From: Oehlia diaphana
Lineage: Eukaryota; Glomeromycota; Glomeromycetes; Glomerales; Glomeraceae
Reading direction: 5' to 3'
Assembly: GCA_003833135.1 (NCBI GenBank)
Contig: QZLH01000382.1
Location: forward strand, 33,803 to 97,802
Length of the DNA: 64,000 nt
The notes under the pieces: model-generated
What the model was told of the DNA's origin: nothing
Database searches by the model: none
Seen by the model: the letters and a program-made list of their open reading frames with translations, nothing else
Made by a program: the position numbers and the translations under genes
In this document: positions 46,540-59,985 of the stretch, piece after piece
Position numbering within the stretch: the stretch's first letter is position 1
Layout: every line of letters starts with the position of its first letter

Positions 46540-48333
46540 ATTACGAGAATAAATTTTTATTTATAAAAAATTTACGATTTTTTTTTTTTTTTTGTTGCGC
46601 CCTTTATAAAAAAAAAATGAAGAAACTAAATATTACCATTTATATTAAGCATAATCAAATATCAGATATGCATTTAACGATCAGCTTCTTATTTGTTGGA
46701 CAAAAACAAGTAAATTAATACCTGATATGCATAATGCAGATGTATGTGTTCAACAATAAAAATTTTTTTTTTTATTATAGCTTCGTCTTTTATTTTTTAT
46801 TGTGTAGGATAAAATAGGGTTTAAAATCAAGCATTATTTATGTGACCAATTTATTACACACGTTATCTTCAATTTATACGTGTGAAATTTTTTATAATGA
46901 GTTGAAAAATTGAATTTTAAGTTTTAACAGCTCGGTTTCAAATTTTGTGATATCAATTTTAGTGCCAAATATTAATTCAGAAGAAGAAAGCTAAAATCGT
47001 TCTATAAAGAAAGGAAAATATGCAACAGAATGTGATTATCAGGAAAATGACAGTAATACTTTTTTAAAAAGCGGACACAACCGATAGCTGCATGCAAACA
47101 ATGAAATGTCAAATGTCTCTCTAGTTCAATGGCATAAAAGGTTAAATATAGAGATCGTTATGGTAAAATTTGTGGTGGTTAAACTTTCTTATTTAAGTAA
47201 CTTTCTAGTTAATAATGAAAATCTAATTTTGATACGTTCAATCAAATAGAATAATATCAGTCATTTGAAACATTCAAAATGCGTACATGAGTTACTTCAC
47301 AACTTGAATAATGAAAGTATATGATATGTTAAAATTAGAGAAAAATTGTGTAAACACAATTTAAAAGAATAAATTCATTTCCATTTTTCATATTTTCTAA
47401 GTATAATCTAAAGATAAATAAATAAATTTCAATAATACTTGTAAATCTGCTAATACATGTTTATTTATTTTATGAGAAAGCAATAGAATTATACAAGAAG
47501 TCATTATTTTAAATTAAATAATATATTAATTTGTATAACAAAATTATTTGGTCTTCAGAAATATGTTCTGAAAAATATAATTCTTTTTACTGCAATTGTT
47601 GTGTAACTCCTTTGCTTATTTTTTTTTATTTTTCATATTTTTTACATTTTATAAAGCAAAATGAAAAATATTAATATTAATTTACCATTAACAATTTAAC
47701 TATATAACTATATAACTAAACTACATATCTGTATATAAATAAAAATCTTTTTTTAGCAAAAATATACAATAATTTACATATTATGTTTTGAAATAACATT
47801 AACCATAAATGTATTGTAAAAAAAAAATGTGCAGTAGTATTGCAGCCAATTTTTCTGGAATGTTAATTATCTAGACCATCCTTATGAAAAATGTATTCTG
47901 AAATTATCTGAAATATAATTGTACAAATTTCAGACAAAATGAGTGTCCTGAAAACATATGAAAATGCACAAGATTTGAAACATTTTCTGAATATTAATTT
48001 TTATCCAAAATTTGTCCAGATTTGGAATTTGTCCAGAAAAAATTTTACCTGAAATGATTGGCAAGTCATAATATTAATGATATATTTTTTTATATAAATA
48101 TCTAATTGATAACTATTTATAATAGCTTAAATTAACATTATAGATAAGATTTTTACTTGCTCTTTAAGTTTACTTAATATATATACAAAGGTTTTAAATA
48201 CTAGTTTTTTGCTTTTTATATTTTTAATTTTTTATTATCCAGAATTTGCCTGGAATTTTTTCTTATCTAACTATCAGAATTTGTCGCTATTATCAGCTTG
48301 ACAGCTTCTAATACAATTACTTATAAAATAATG
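46540..48333. other. Intergenic, no gene recognised
   Basis: AT-rich. Sequence near 47880-48060 contains repeated TTGTCCAGA / CAGAATTTGTC words also seen near 48240-48290 and 33060-33170, hinting at decayed ends of a shared repeat family. No gene was identified. Confidence 0.4.
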
Positions 48334-48990
48334 TATTTGGACGTGAAATTTTATCTGCTATTTCAAATTCAATAGAAGAAATTATTTGGAAAGAATTGGC
48401 TGAAGCAGCTGCATTTAGAATTATGGTAGATAAAAGCATAGATATTTCATATAAACCCCATTTTATTATATATGTTAAATACAGTTTGTATAGAATTATT
48501 AAGATCTATTTTTTAAAATTAATACAATTAAAAAGCAAAGATTCAAAGACTATTTTCAATGCAATTACCTTGCAAAAAAAAAAAAAAAAATTCAATGCAA
48601 TTTAATAAAAAAGGCAAATTTCAAAATAATATTAAATATTATTTTATTTAATTTATAAATTATATAATTAATTCAGTTTTTTTTACAGGTTTAACAGATA
48701 AACTAATATCATTTGCTTCAGATGAAGTAAGTGTTATATTAGAAAAATCAACTGAAGTAGTATCAAAACTTAAAGAAAGAAATAAGTATTTATTTATAAT
48801 ATATTGCATTGCACATAGACTTACTTTAGCCTGCAATTTTACTGAAAAAAAAGTGAATTTTTGCAAATATGCCTGAATAGTATGTTATTAAATCAGTTAC
48901 AATTTTTTTTCTAATTCTACCTAAAGAATAGATATTTTACATAAATATCAAGAAATACTAGAGCACCCAATTTTGAAAATTTATACTCTT
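48334..48990 (+). pseudogene. hAT-type transposase remnant
   Basis: Plus-strand fragments match the catalytic core layout of hAT-superfamily transposases of the ZNF862-like type. Fragment 1 (48334-48577): GREILSAISNSIEEIIWKEL, then FRIMVDKSIDISYKPHFIIY (family MIDESTDISxxxHLxIY) and LIQLKSKDSKTIFNAI. A poly-A insertion then breaks the frame. Fragment 2 (48690-48836), after an ACAG acceptor, reads GLTDKLISFASDEVSVILEK then YCIAHRLTLAC (family FxSDGxSVMxGK ... CIAHRLALA). Fragment 3 (~48920-48980) reads RIDILHKYQEILEHPILK. Both early acidic residues survive, but the C-terminal dimerisation region and element ends are not visible. Nonsense and frame breaks make it inactive. Confidence 0.75.
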
Positions 48991-49007
48991 TATTATATTC
49001 TAATTTC

Positions 49008-49253
49008 TTGTATATGCCTGAAGAGCTTGATCTTAAAAATTTGAGTTTAAAGGACTCATCTGACCTCAAGGGTGAAAAACAAAAGAACACAGCTTCAGAA
49101 ACCAAACTCAAAGCGACTGTTATTAATACAGAATTAACTTTAAAACTGGTAACAAATGATAAAGTTGTTGAAGGTGATCTTAAAATTTCTTCACAGAAAA
49201 TAAAAATGAATAGAAAAAATTTTACGGTACATAATAAGTCTGATTCAGTTTGA
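49008..49253 (+). CDS. Hypothetical Lys/Thr-rich 81-residue frame
   Basis: I do not recognise this protein. It follows the hAT remnant on the same strand and reads PEELDLKNLSLKDSSDLKGE, then a polar Lys/Thr stretch (TELTLKLVTNDKVVEGDLKI). It could be part of the decayed element or an unrelated fragment. There is no motif, no partner exon and no start evidence beyond the first Met. Confidence 0.2.
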   Translation: MYMPEELDLKNLSLKDSSDLKGEKQKNTASETKLKATVINTELTLKLVTNDKVVEGDLKISSQKIKMNRKNFTVHNKSDSV

Positions 49254-50063
49254 TTTCATTTTTATTAACACATCCTTTGTTTAGACTTTGCTGGCTTAGG
49301 TTTTGATTGGCTCTTAACAAACATTTATGAACATCGCTTAATTTTTGATTATATTGTTGATCCAGATTGGGTCCCAATCAGGAGGAACTCATCTAATGCA
49401 CTTAAATATTGTCATTTACTCAAATCAAACACTTTTGATCAATCATATGAATATGTCTGTCCTTTTTTCAACAGCCTTTATTTCAGTTTCTGTTAGTGTT
49501 ACGATCCGGATGAGGTCAATCCATCAATCCGGTGGATTCATCCGATTCGAAACTTTTCGGATCATCCGTTAGAGTTTCGGATCGGATGACGGATGGATCC
49601 GGATGGAAAAGCGGATGGATCCGGATAATCCGTCAGACCAAAGATTCACAGTAATTTTGGCCAAGTTATAATTCTGGCCAGAATTATAGCGCCGGTATGT
49701 CGATTGTTTCCTTTTTTGGCGATAGCCGTTCCACAAAATTTTATTTTTCCAAAAAATAAAATTTCCTTTTAAAATCCTTGTGTAACATACATGCCTAAAA
49801 TGGAGGTCGTCTAAAGCGGGGGCAAATCACGTGACTTCGAAAAAAAATTGTTTTCATAAAATAAAACTTTTTACCTTATATTCAACCATTCTAAACACAC
49901 ATCCTTTGATTTATTCGACTTTTTCAATTTTGTTATCCATTTTTGGATATGATCGGTAAAGTTTCGTTCATTCATATGTAAAGTCAAAAACAATATTCAA
50001 AATCCACTTTTTTTCCTTAAGTAAACTTGCAAAGCAGATAAAAATACGCTTATATAATGATTT

Positions 50064-50165
50064 TAAAGTTTCTATTAATCTTTCTTTATAAAAAATTAAT
50101 CTAATTAAAATTACACTAAATCATGTGATTTGTCCCACTTTAGATGACCTCCCAAAAAGGAAATT
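50064..50165. repeat. Direct repeat copy 1 (~100 bp)
   Basis: Begins TTTTAAAGTTTCTATTAATC and ends around TTTAGATGACCTCCC. The same sequence recurs at 50740-50838 with few changes, immediately after the short N gap. Confidence 0.85.
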
Positions 50166-50722
50166 TATATGCCGATCATTTAATTCTGGCCAGCATTACA
50201 GCCATTACCTGAATATGAGCAAAATTAAGATCTTACGAAGTTTATATTTTAACTCCGGCCAGAATTACAAATTACCAGAGTTTAAATCCTTATCCTACAT
50301 ACCCCGATTTTTAAGAGATTTACCGATCAGATTTTAATGAAATTTATTGTATTTCTAAAATTATTATTGACTAAGTTATTATAAAAAATGTATTTAATAA
50401 TATAATTTATTTAAAAGTAACATACAGTATTAGCAGCTAGTAATATATTGATTATTTTATTTGAATTAATAATTTTGATGATATTATTTTTTTTAAATTA
50501 AATTAATTTTTGGTTTGTAAATATTATTTTATTAAATATTTATGTAATATCATATAATAATAATTCATTAAATTATATATTTAAAATAGAGTAAATGTAT
50601 TTGTAACAGCCTGTTACATATCTTATTTGTAACATCTTTTTTTATTTTTTTTTTAATAATAAATTTAGTATATGTTTTACAAATAAAATTTTTATATGCA
50701 AAATTTAATTTGGAAAACTTTT

Positions 50723-50730
50723 NNNNNNNN
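50723..50730. other. Short assembly gap (8 N)
   Basis: Eight Ns just before the second copy of a ~100 bp direct repeat, so the true gap length and copy number are uncertain. Confidence 1.
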
Positions 50731-50739
50731 TATATTATG

Positions 50740-50838
50740 ATTTTAAAGTTTCTATTAATCTTTCTTTATAAAAAATTAATCTAATTAAAATTACACTGAA
50801 TCACGTGATTTGCCCCCGCTTTAGACGACCTCCTAAAA
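50740..50838. repeat. Direct repeat copy 2 (~100 bp)
   Basis: Second copy of the 50064 repeat, with CACGTGATTTGCCCCCGC in place of CATGTGATTTGTCCCAC. It sits directly 3' of the N gap. Confidence 0.85.
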
Positions 50839-51167
50839 TGGAAATTGTAATGCTGGCAAAATTTATAATTTGGCCAGAATTACTGATAATCAGTAATAAC
50901 TTGTGCGTAAATCCATGAATCCATTACATCCGGATGAAATCCGGCAGATATCCGGATGGATCTGTGGATCCGTGACGGATATCCAGATCCACAAATTTTA
51001 ATACGGATTGGCCTAGCGGATCATGGATTCATCCGGATCATAACACTAGTTTCTGTTTGGTTTTTTGATATGTAACATCCATAACTTGCTAATTTATAGT
51101 TGCCTTTATAAAATTTATCACTTATAGTATCATGTGAAAATCTAAAGATTTTCTCATAATCACTCAT

Positions 51168-52384
51168 TTTTCTTGATGATAGTTCGGGCCGGAACTAATT
51201 TATAATAATTTCAGCTTAAATTATGAAAAATTTTAGCCATTAAAATTGCGTTCACGTGATATGATTTAGTTGCTCATTTGGTAAAGTCGGACGATTTTCA
51301 TATTATTGGCCCAAAATTGAAACCCCCAAATTTAACGATTAACAAATTGGAGTATCCGTCATAAAGAATAAAGTTACCGGTTTATTTTTTCTAAATAAAA
51401 ATTTGAAACTCCACAATTTTATAGACTTCCGGTGCCATAGGTCAAATTTTTAACTTCTGAAATCTTTGCATATAGGCGTTTCAGAATTTATTATCTATCA
51501 AAATAAACTGACAATTTTGCGTAAATTAAGTTGCGTTTATTAATAACACGTCCTGAAAATTTTGAAATTTATCATTTTGTCATCGTAATATCGTAATATC
51601 GTACTATTATGCTATTACATAAAGCTTTTAAAATCTTTAAGTCGGATACTGATATTTTACAGATTTTACAAATCGATCAAAGAGAACGTGTTACATAAAT
51701 TTTCTTTTTTTACTCGATCGCCATTTACATTATAAAATAAATTACTTGGACGTGAGATGAAAAATTTTCTATTATATTAAAGTTGAGCGAAATTAATAAT
51801 TTACATCTTTTATAATGTTACACTTCTATATAATTACTGATCTTGCAAAACCGTGATCATATAGAGGTCTGACTGTACATTAATTTTTTTGTAGACATTT
51901 TGATTAAATAATAATTTAAATTCAACTGGCAAGATAATTGATACTAAAGATAAAATTCCAAAATTAATTTATTACAGAAAATTAAATTATATTATACTAA
52001 GTCGTTATTAAGTCCGAAATGCTTTGTTGTTTTACATCGTTACGTGCCGGACGGACAGACTTCGGACTCTGCACAATTTATTACGAAAAAGTATAAGGTA
52101 TACCGCTTCCTCCTTTTCTAACCAAAAACCATCCTTCTTCATTACTTGAGTTGTATTTCAATAATAAATCTAGCCTCAAAAATTTTTTAGTGAAAGGTTG
52201 GATATGGAACATTGGGCTGAGAGATATCTGGTGCTTTAATAGAATACTATACATCATTAATATAATGTTTAATTAATAATATTATATATGAATAGTTGTT
52301 CAAATTAATTTATAAAAATGAATATTATTACATACTTACATTAATTACATTTACGGAAGTGAGTATTATAAATAAAATCTGCAA
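51168..52384. other. Intergenic, one solo pogo-type terminus
   Basis: No gene was recognised. A less AT-rich patch at 52020-52080 (GTTACGTGCCGGACGGACAG) has no assignable role. Confidence 0.4.
51818..51875 (-). mobile_element. Solo pogo/Tigger-type terminus
   Basis: Ends ATCATATAGAGGTCTGACTG followed by TA at 51876-51877. Read on the minus strand it begins CAGTCAGACCTCTATATGAT, the layout of a Tigger tip. A repeated TATATAATTACTGATCTTGC lies inside it. No left partner was found nearby, so it is a truncated element. Confidence 0.55.
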
Positions 52385-52811
52385 AAATATATCTAGCACA
52401 GTTCGTCGATTCGGTCGATAAGTGAATATTATACATACATCATTAATGTAATGTTTAATTAATATTATTGTTTACGAATAGTTGTTCAAATTAATTTATA
52501 GAAATGAATAATATATTACATACTTACATTAATTACATTTACGGAAGTGAGTATTATAAATAAAATCTGCAAATATATATCTAGCACAGTTCGTCGATTT
52601 CGTTCGTAAGTGATTATTTAAAAAAATTCTGCAAAAATATATCTAGCACAGTTCGTCGATTCGGTCGATAAGTGAATATTAAAAGAGATTCTGCAAATAT
52701 ATCTAGCACAGTTCATCGGTCGGTAAGTGAATAATAAAAAAAAAATTTCTGCAAAAATATATATGGCACAATTCGTCAATTCTGCCGATAAGTAAAATAT
52801 TAAATTCATTT

Positions 52812-53261
52812 AATTCCCTTCATTTGTAAATAAAAAAAAATGCACATGATACAGTATATCAACCCGCTGATCCAATTACTGAAGAAAGACCAAAAACTGA
52901 GTTACACACGTATGTACTATAAAATAATAGATTCTTCTCCACCCAACCACTGATCATTAACGCTACTGTGAAAGTTGTAACTTTTAACCACTGAAGCACT
53001 TGAACAATGTAGCAATTATGTCAGATCAGAATCGGATTGGTTTATCATAAGGCCTTCCTTCGAATCGATCAACTACTTCAACAGGGTCTTCGTTATTTAT
53101 TCCTCCTAAACGTTGACCTTCACAATTGTCATAACCATTCCATAGACCTCCGAATCCTTCTCGTGGTAATTAAAATTGCGTTATTCAATATATTAAGTAA
53201 ATGTTCTTTTTAATAATTAATTGTTCCTAATACCGATTTGCGATCTTTTCCGGATCTGCAA
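52812..53261 (+). repeat. Promoter/first-exon-like segment, copy A
   Basis: One of three copies embedded in the satellite. From 5' to 3': CTTCATTTGTAAATAAAAAA; an ACACGTATGTACTATAAAAT region; TTCTTCTCCACCCAAC; GAAGCACTTGAACAATGTAG; an ATG opening MSDQNRIG; and a Ser/Thr/Pro-rich frame to FIPPKR, then TGA. This copy also has TAA instead of CGA after GLS. It ends in a GGTAATTAAAATTGCG donor-like site. Confidence 0.7.
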
Positions 53262-53315
53262 ATCTAGCACAATTCGTCGATTCGTCCGATAAGTGAAATA
53301 TTAAAAAAAAATTCA

Positions 53316-53870
53316 AATTCCCTTCATTTGTAAATAAAAAATGCACATTATACATCAACCCTGATAACTCATTTGATTTGCTGCTTTCAATTACTAACTA
53401 TTTGATCACGTGAATTTGTTTTGAAGAAAGACCAAAAATCGCTATTTCACACTCCAGCTACACACCGTATATATAAAATAGAGATTCTCCATCCAACTTG
53501 GGATCGTGCACTGATCATTCAGTTCGGTTTCACGAACAAAGACTTGTCTGTAACTGAAGCACTTGAACAATGTAGCAATGTCACCTTCACCAGGACTAAC
53601 CTATCTTATCAATGCAACAGGATTTAATTTTATGTCAGATCAGAATCGGATTGGTTCATCACGAGGCCTTCCTTCGAATCGATCAACTACTTCAACAGGG
53701 TCTTCGTTATTTATTCCTCCTAAACGTTGACCTTCACAATTGTCATAACCATTCCTTAGACCTCCGAATCCTTCTCGTGGTAATTAAAATTGCGTTATTC
53801 AATATATTAAGTAAATGTTCTTTTGATAATTAATTGTCCCTAATACAGATTTGCGATCTTTTCTGGATCT
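53316..53870 (+). repeat. Promoter/first-exon-like segment, copy B
   Basis: The longest copy, with a TATATATAAAATAGAGATTC TATA-like region about 100-150 bases upstream and extra sequence between leader and ATG. The frame from the ATG at 53633 reads MSDQNRIGSSRGLPSNRSTT then STGSSLFIPPKR and TGA. The same TGA and a later TAA (after PSQLS) occur in all copies, so the sequence was already broken, or spliced here, before amplification. Confidence 0.75.
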
Positions 53871-53980
53871 GCAAAAATATATCCAGCACAGCTCGTCGAT
53901 AAGTGAAAAAAAAATTCTGCAAAAATATATCTAGCACAATTCGTCGATCCGGCCGATAAGTATTAAAAAAAAATTCACCT

Positions 53981-54474
53981 AATTCCTTCATTTGTAAATA
54001 AAAAAATGCACATTATATACCGCATGAACTCAACCCGGATAACTCATTTGATAATTACTAACTATATGGTCACGTGAATCTGTTTTGAAGAAAGACAATG
54101 TTCACATTCCAGTTATACACGTATATATAAATAGTAGATTCTTCTCCACCCAACTTGGGATCGTGCACTGATCATTAACGCTACTGTGAAAGTGTAACTT
54201 TTAACCACTGAAGCACTTGAACAATGTAGCAATTATGTCAGATCAGAATCTGATTGGTTCATCACGAGGCCTTCCATCAACTACTTCAACAGGGTCTTCG
54301 TTATTTATTCCTCCTAAACGTTGACCTTCACAATTGTCATAACCATTCCATAGACCTCCGAATCCTTCTCATGGTAATTAAAATTGCGTTATTTAATATA
54401 TTAAGTAAATGTTCTTTTGATAATTAATTATCCCTAATACCGATTTGCTGCGATAAGGATCTTTTCTGGGTCTG
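53981..54474 (+). repeat. Promoter/first-exon-like segment, copy C
   Basis: Has GTATATATAAATAGTAGATT upstream. The frame MSDQNLIGSSRGLPSTTSTG lacks a few residues by an in-frame deletion and ends at the same FIPPKR-TGA. Donor-like GGTAATTAAAATTGCG is retained. Confidence 0.75.
54092..54135 (+). promoter_or_regulatory. TATA-like box in segment copy C
   Basis: CACGTATATATAAATAG lies about 120 bases before the ATG of the segment and is kept in copy B. Position and sequence fit a core promoter, but transcription is not shown. Confidence 0.35.
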
Positions 54475-55379
54475 CAAAAATATATCTAGCACAATTCGTC
54501 GATTTCGGTCGATAAGTGAATATTATAAAAAAAAAATCTAATAATAAAAAAATCTAATAATAAAAAATCTACAAAAATATATCTAGCACAATTCGTCGAT
54601 TTCGGTCGATAAGTAAAATATTAAAAAAAAAAATCTACAAAAATATATCTAGCGAAGTTCGTCGATAATTAAGTATTAAGTATTATAAATAAATCTAAAA
54701 ATATATATCTAGCAAAGTTCGTCGATTTCAGTCGATAAGTGAATATTAAAAAAAAGTTCTGCAAAAATATATCTAGCGAAGTTCGTCGATAATTAAGTAT
54801 TAAGTATTATAAATAAATCTAAAAATATATATCTAGCACAGTTCGTCGATTTCGGTCGATAAGTGAAATATTAAAAAAAAGGTTCTGCAAAATTATATCT
54901 AGCACAGCTCGTCGATAATTAAGATAATTAAGTATTATAAAAAAGTAAGTATTAAAAATAAATCTAAAACTATATATTAACACAGCTCGTCGATAAGTGA
55001 GTGTTATAAAAAAAAAATCTAATAAAAAATCTGCAAAAAATATATCTAGCAGAGTTCGTCGATATTAGGTATTATAAATAAAGTATTATAAATAAATCTA
55101 TAAATATATATCTAGCACAGTTCGTCGATAATTAGGTATTATAAAAAAAGTAAATATTATAAATAAATCTATAAATATATATCTAGCACAATTCGTTGAT
55201 AAGTGAATGTTAATATAAAAATAAAAATCTAATAAAAAAAATCTGCAATTTTGTCGATAATTGAGTGTTATTATAAAAAACCTAATAATAAAATCTGCTA
55301 GCACAGTTCGTCAAAAATCTAATAATAAAAAAAATCTGCAAAAATATATATCTAGCACAGCTCGTCGATAAGTAAAAGT

Positions 55380-58649
<3,270 letters not shown>

Positions 58650-59454
58650 GAGAATAAAGTCGTATTAAAGAGACATTAGCTCTTATTCATAAAACATAAT
58701 CTTACGTGTATGTAAATTTAATCGAAGCCAACTTTTCCAATTTTTATATAAATATTTTCATAGAAAATTAGAACAAGTCTTCCAAATTCCGCGAAGAAGA
58801 GTAAAGGGGGTAAACCAAATTGAAACAGGACACATACGGATAAATAAGGAAATATCTTTCAAATCAGAGAGATTTGAAGAAAGGATGTATAAATATTGTT
58901 TGGATGTACGAAAATAATTAACGTAAAAAATCATGAAATATAGTTTACAAATGTATTTTTCGTTTAAAATTTGACGTTGTACGATTATAAATCGGGCTTA
59001 TAATTATTTTCCAAATCCAACTATATCAAACTTCCGATTTGATATCTGATCTACAAGTTGCAGGGGATTTTTTTTTTCTCACCCAATATTTATTATTTCT
59101 TTAGCATGAAGGCGTTCTGTGTATCAAATCAAAAATACTGTATGTCGATCAACGATCCTTTTGATTTTTCTTAAAAAAAATAAACAACTCATAACAAAGG
59201 GCACTAATAAATCCATTCAAAATAAACATGCTTTGAAACATCATATGCATATGTTGAAATAATTTTAAACAATGATAAAATTCAAAAGAAAAAAATTATT
59301 ATTATACGATATTTACAGTATTTGTCATAATATAATTCGTGTTCTAACAAGAGATTGAGATGATCTAAAATTTTAAATATTAAAGTTGATCCTAATAGAA
59401 AATAATTCCATTAATTTATGTCATAAAATTTGACCTTTCAATCATCTAGTTTCG

Positions 59455-59690
59455 TGCCATCTATCCTGACTTGCCGTTCGAACCATTCGCAAGTGGGTTA
59501 TTCATCGCTTTCTTCTTCTTCACTTGCAGTTTCAGGGTTTTCAGGTTCAAATCATGTTTGTTATCATCAATTTTCTCATTTGCTGCTTGAGGTTTGAGTC
59601 ATTCGAGTCATTTGCAAGTGGATTATTATCACTTGATGTTTCCTTCTTAATATAGTGTTTCTTGTATCTCTTCATAAAATTGATATTATA
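59455..59690 (-). pseudogene. Lys/Glu-rich coding scrap with repeated NNPLAN
   Basis: On the minus strand, MKRYKKHYIKKETSSDNNPL then ANDSNDSNLKQQ runs into a stop. Other frames of the next 100 bases read PENPETASEEEESDE-stop and KKKKAMNNPLANGSNGKSG-stop. The NNPLAN(D/G)SN(D/G) peptide occurs twice, about 40 residues apart, in different frames. It is probably a frameshifted, internally duplicated low-complexity C-terminus. Family unknown. Confidence 0.3.
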
Positions 59691-59940
59691 CATTTTCTTT
59701 TAAGATTCGGATCAACCTTTATCGTTACGAAAACATTAGTAATCAGATATGTAATTCTTCAAATTTGTGTACATTTCTTATAAATAAAATAATTACTTGA
59801 TGTGCGTAATTTAAACTTTCACAAGTTAGTTCGTACAAGAGAATCGATCCGGTCATTGAATAATTATTTTTAGAGACAAAGAAATTATGAACATAACTCT
59901 ATTATTTGTTTCAGCAAAGCAAAAAAGTAAATTTAATTGT

Positions 59941-59985
59941 GTATATATATATAATATAGTATATATATACATATATATATATATG
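59941..59985. repeat. TA-rich microsatellite
   Basis: GTATATATATATAATATAGT followed by further TATATA units. No function is evident. Confidence 0.8.

Larger units (their letters stand above)
49649..50885. repeat. Nested inverted structure with GGCC termini inside the element
   Basis: The left end, CAGTAATTTTGGCCAAGTTA, mirrors the right end (complement CAGTAATTCTGGCCAAATTA). A second mirrored block, GGAGGTCGTCTAAAGCGGGG at 49802 against CCCCGCTTTAGACGACCTCC at 50813, lies further in. The termini match the MITE at 20075. No coding sequence is visible. Confidence 0.65.
49495..51047. mobile_element. Mutator-like element with ATCCGGATG-rich long inverted ends, 1553 bp
   Basis: The left tip, AGTGTTACGATCCGGATGA, and the complement of the right tip, AGTGTTATGATCCGGATGA, differ at one base. 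A ~130 base region inside each tip is rich in GGATCCGGAT / CATCCGGAT words. The flanks are a perfect 10 bp duplication AGTTTCTGTT (49485-49494 and 51048-51057), a length usual for Mutator-like elements. No transposase is inside, so it is non-autonomous. The body holds a second nested inverted structure (49649-50885) and an 8-base N gap. Class assignment rests on duplication length and long inverted ends only. Confidence 0.8.
49443..51167 (-). pseudogene. Short minus-strand frame split by the Mutator-like element
   Basis: A frame starts with the ATG at 51167 (MSDYEKIFRFSHDT..., then YGCYISKNQTET) and runs to the insertion point. When the element and one copy of its 10 bp duplication are left out, the frame continues as EIKAVEKRTDIFI to a TGA at 49443-49445, about 53 residues. 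The protein is not recognised and may be a gene fragment. The continuity across the insertion supports the element borders. Confidence 0.35.
52385..55375. repeat. Satellite field with GTCGAT core, about twenty units
   Basis: A repeated unit reads TCTGCAAAAATATATCTAGC, then ACAGTTCGTCGATTTCGGTC, then GATAAGTGAATATTA and a poly-A tail, 50-75 bases long. Cores are visible near 52399, 52580, 52643, 52700, 52757, 53266, 53884, 53933, 54487, 54587, 54651, 54710, 54776, 54836, 54902, 54972, 55048, 55119, 55183, 55300 and 55355. The core GCACAGTTCGTCGAT is kept while the A-rich tails vary freely in length. Units are interrupted by three copies of a longer segment. Minus-strand frames through it encode only repeat peptide (TNCARYIFAEFF). 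Confidence 0.92.

Noticed and set aside
48829..48842. GGCC-family MITE fragment (TTTAGCCTGCAATTT) in the hAT remnant
   Set aside because: The bases encode the expected hAT residues LTLAC in frame, so the similarity to the MITE end is coincidental.
52618..55304. Minus-strand frames encoding repeated TNCARYIF peptides
   Set aside because: They are read-outs of the satellite unit. Frame and length change with tail length and no start or splice support exists.
52385..55375. CRISPR-like array
   Set aside because: Repeats are spaced by variable A-rich tails rather than unique spacers of constant length, the context is eukaryotic, and no cas genes are present.
59476..59492. tRNA T-loop-like GTTCGAACC
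   Set aside because: No acceptor, D or anticodon stem can be formed around it. The same holds for the match near 6201.
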